From assembly GCA_036824465.1 (NCBI GenBank), contig DAITAC010000004.1, positions 1-64,000 of the forward strand: a DNA stretch of 64,000 nt. The letters run 5' to 3'. Both the position numbers and the translations under genes were made by a program. Shown here piece after piece: positions 61,746 to 64,000 of this stretch; the first letter of the stretch is position 1, and every line of letters starts with the position of its first letter. This DNA comes from JAKOQB01 sp036824465 (GTDB lineage Bacteria; Pseudomonadota; Gammaproteobacteria; Burkholderiales; Burkholderiaceae_F). A model generated the notes under the pieces. That model did not search any database, was not told the DNA's origin, and was given only the letters and a program-made list of their open reading frames with translations.

Positions 61746-64000
61746 TCAATGTGTCATCAGTGGGCGCTTCACTGGTCCGCGACGCGGGATCAGCGTATCG
61801 ATCACAACTGCCAGCGCCGGCAGCAACGACATCGCCATCACCATGTTGATCATGAACATGAAGGCCAGCAGCAAACCCATGTCGGCCTGGAACTTCAGAT
61901 CCGAGAAACCCCAGGTCGCCACACCGATTGACAGCGTGATCGCGGTGAAGATCGTCGCGTTACCGGTCTCCAGCAAAGCGTTCTTGAACGCCGGCTCGAT
62001 CGACATGCCGCCCGCCAGGTAGGCCTGCAGGCGGTTGTAGATGTAGAACGCGTAGTCCACGCCGATGCCGACCGCCAGCACCATCACCGGCAACGTGGCC
62101 ACCGTCAATCCGATGTCCAGCACCTTCATGAACCAATAGCCGAGGAAGGTGGCGAGCGTCAGCGGCACGCAGCACGCGATCATCGCGCGCCAATCGCGGT
62201 ACGTGATCAGCACCAGCAGCACGATCGTCGCATAGACGTAGATCATCATCGGCAGTTCGGTGCGCTCAAGCACTTCGTTGGTGGCCGCCTGCACACCCGC
62301 ATTGCCGCTGGCCAGTCTCACCTTCACGGTCTCGCTGCGGTTCTCCTCGCGGTAACGCTTGGCCGCATCGACCACCGCCCTCAACGTCACCGCCTTGTGG
62401 TCGGCCAGACTGACGTTGATAGGCAGCACCGAGCAGCGCGGGTCGTACAAACCGGACCCCTCGCCCGCCAGTCCGATGAAGCTCGCCATCGAGCGCGCGT
62501 CGCGCGGCAGCGCCTGCCATTTGGGGTTGCCTTCGTTGAAACCGGAGGCGCCGACCTTGACCAGTGCCGGCAGGCTCGCCACCCCGATCACGCCCGGAAC
62601 ATTCGTCATTACCCAAGAAAGGTCATCGACGTACGACATGCGCTGGAATTCATAGCAGCCGTCCTGCGGCATCTCCGCGACCAGCGTGAACACGTCCAGC
62701 CCGAGTCCGAATTTCTCGACGATCGCGACCGCGTCGCGGTTGTAGCGCGATTCCTCGCGCAGCTCCGGCGCACCCGGTTTCAGATACCCGATATGCCGAT
62801 CACTGGATTGCCACACGGCCACCGCGAACAGCCCCGCTGCCGCGGCCGTGACCGCAAACGCGACCCGGCGCTCGGCGACGCGGTCCACCTTCTTCATCCA
62901 GCGCTCTCGCTCCAGCCTCAGCGCCGTGATGCGACGCACGAAGTCCGGGCCGAAACGGAAGAACGATGCCACGACCGGCAGCATCACGAGGTTGGTGATG
63001 ATCTTGTACGCCACCCCGATCGAGGCGGTCAGCGACAACTCGCGGATCATCGGGATCGGTATCAGGTACAGCGTGGCGAATCCGACGAATGCGGTCACCA
63101 GCGCCATCGTGCCGGGCACCAGCAGGCCACGGAAGCTCGAGCGCGCCGCGTCGTACCCGGACAGCCCGCCGCAGATCGAGCGCGAGATGTAGTTGACCTG
63201 CTGCACGCCATGCGACACGCCGATCGCAAACACCAGGAACGGCACCAGGATGGCAAGCGGATCCAGCCCGTAGCCGAGCAGTTGCAGCGTGCCGAACTGC
63301 CACACCAGCGACACCAGCGACGACGTCAGCGCAGCAAAGGTGAACGCGATCGAGCGGCTATACCAGTAGACCGCGAGTGCGGTCAGCACGAACGCGAGTG
63401 CGAAGAACCGCATCACGCTGCGCGCGCCGTCGGCGATGTCGCTGATCTGCTTGGCAAAGCCGATCACCTGGATCTTTGTGTCGGCGTCCTCGAACTTGCT
63501 TCGCAGCTCGGTCTCGATACGGCGGCCGAGCTCGATGTAGTCTGTCTTCTCGCGCGTCTTCGGATCGAAATCAAGCAGGTCGGCGATCACCATCGCGGCC
63601 GTCGCGTCGTTGGCGACCAGGCTGCCGACATAGCCGCCCTGGATCACGTTTTCGTGGATCTGGACAACGTGCGCATCGGTCAGATTCTCCGGCGTCACGT
63701 TGCCGCCGATGACATCGCGCGCCTTGAAGCCTTCTTCAGTGATCTGCAGCACGCGTGTATTCGGCGTCCACAGCGAACTCACGGTGCGCCGGTCGATGCC
63801 GGGCATGTACAGCACCGCCTGCGTGACGTCGTTGAGGCGGCGCAGGAACGCGACGTTCCACACGTCGCCCTTGGTGCGCGCGACCGCGACCATCAGGCGG
63901 TTCGCGCCGAAGATCTGATCGCGGTACTGGAAGAAAGTGTCGGTGTATTCGTGTCCGGTCGGAAGCTGCTTGTCGAAACCCGCGTCCATGCGCAACCTGG
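61746..64000 (-). CDS. RND/MMPL-family transporter, partial at window end
   Basis: The frame stays open to the window edge, so the N-terminus, including the first membrane segment, is missing. At least 750 residues are present. Two sets of membrane segments are seen, first AFVLTALAVYWYSRSIAFTFAAL with GVSHGVQQVNY, and later DIGLTVATLPVMVLAVGIGVDYAFYI. The sterol-sensing-like DYAFYIYNRLQ pattern is typical of the HAE2/MMPL-like RND group. It exports hydrophobic or lipid molecules across the inner membrane using the proton gradient. It overlaps closely with the Ycf48-like gene. Confidence 0.88.
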   Translation of the reverse strand, partial: RLRMDAGFDKQLPTGHEYTDTFFQYRDQIFGANRLMVAVARTKGDVWNVAFLRRLNDVTQAVLYMPGIDRRTVSSLWTPNTRVLQITEEGFKARDVIGGNVTPENLTDAHVVQIHENVIQGGYVGSLVANDATAAMVIADLLDFDPKTREKTDYIELGRRIETELRSKFEDADTKIQVIGFAKQISDIADGARSVMRFFALAFVLTALAVYWYSRSIAFTFAALTSSLVSLVWQFGTLQLLGYGLDPLAILVPFLVFAIGVSHGVQQVNYISRSICGGLSGYDAARSSFRGLLVPGTMALVTAFVGFATLYLIPIPMIRELSLTASIGVAYKIITNLVMLPVVASFFRFGPDFVRRITALRLERERWMKKVDRVAERRVAFAVTAAAAGLFAVAVWQSSDRHIGYLKPGAPELREESRYNRDAVAIVEKFGLGLDVFTLVAEMPQDGCYEFQRMSYVDDLSWVMTNVPGVIGVASLPALVKVGASGFNEGNPKWQALPRDARSMASFIGLAGEGSGLYDPRCSVLPINVSLADHKAVTLRAVVDAAKRYREENRSETVKVRLASGNAGVQAATNEVLERTELPMMIYVYATIVLLVLITYRDWRAMIACCVPLTLATFLGYWFMKVLDIGLTVATLPVMVLAVGIGVDYAFYIYNRLQAYLAGGMSIEPAFKNALLETGNATIFTAITLSIGVATWGFSDLKFQADMGLLLAFMFMINMVMAMSLLPALAVVIDTLIPRRGPVKRPLMTH

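Overview
The window is a high-GC chromosomal segment of a betaproteobacterium. Burkholderiales or Rhodocyclales is the best guess, from gene content, dense same-strand operons with ATGA overlaps, and a GC-rich intergenic repeat at 40212-40443 of a kind I recall from Burkholderiales. I see no rRNA, tRNA, CRISPR array, transposase or plasmid origin.

Layout. 1-6 kb: tail of an oligopeptide permease gene, a small ParB-domain protein, a thiolase, a DUF349/HEAT-like protein and a membrane-anchored cyclic-nucleotide-binding protein. 6-14 kb: a class-I PLP amino-acid decarboxylase and a complete dipeptide ABC operon (dppB-C-D-F-A order). 14-16 kb: dCTP deaminase interrupted in frame by a 410-residue intein. 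16-24 kb (+ strand): Lon-like protease, Usp-like protein, RNA 3'-phosphate cyclase, RNase Z-like hydrolase, CapA-like protein and a DSD1-type PLP aldolase. 24-30 kb: protocatechuate branch of the beta-ketoadipate pathway (pcaF-H-G-B and a pcaC-pcaD fusion) with aroQ. 30-34.5 kb: CoxG, CoxE-like VWA protein, malonyl-CoA decarboxylase, a membrane protein and a MoxR ATPase. 35-38 kb: secreted beta-propeller protein and a class-III aminotransferase-fold enzyme.

38-47 kb is a tungsten module: TupB-C-A-type tungstate uptake, a MoaD-like protein, the three subunits of a tungsten aldehyde oxidoreductase of the Aromatoleum AorABC type, and divergent moeA and moeB. 47-56.5 kb is a quinohemoprotein amine dehydrogenase (QHNDH) operon in the order smORF-qhpA-D-C-B-ubiV-like-ubiU-like-qhpF-qhpE-membrane protein. 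The gamma-subunit precursor keeps every residue needed for the three thioether cross-links and the CTQ cofactor. The flavin hydroxylase gene qhpG, normally part of this operon, is not in the window. In the operon instead are two U32-family genes resembling UbiU and UbiV, the iron-sulphur pair that hydroxylates without O2. The inference is that CTQ may be built here by an oxygen-independent route, in an organism that also carries an oxygen-sensitive tungsten enzyme next door. QHNDH makes aldehydes from amines and AOR oxidises aldehydes to acids, so the two blocks could form one amine-to-acid route.

56.8-64 kb: a three-subunit molybdenum hydroxylase (form-II CoxMLS-like), then a Ycf48-like protein and an RND/MMPL transporter cut by the window end.
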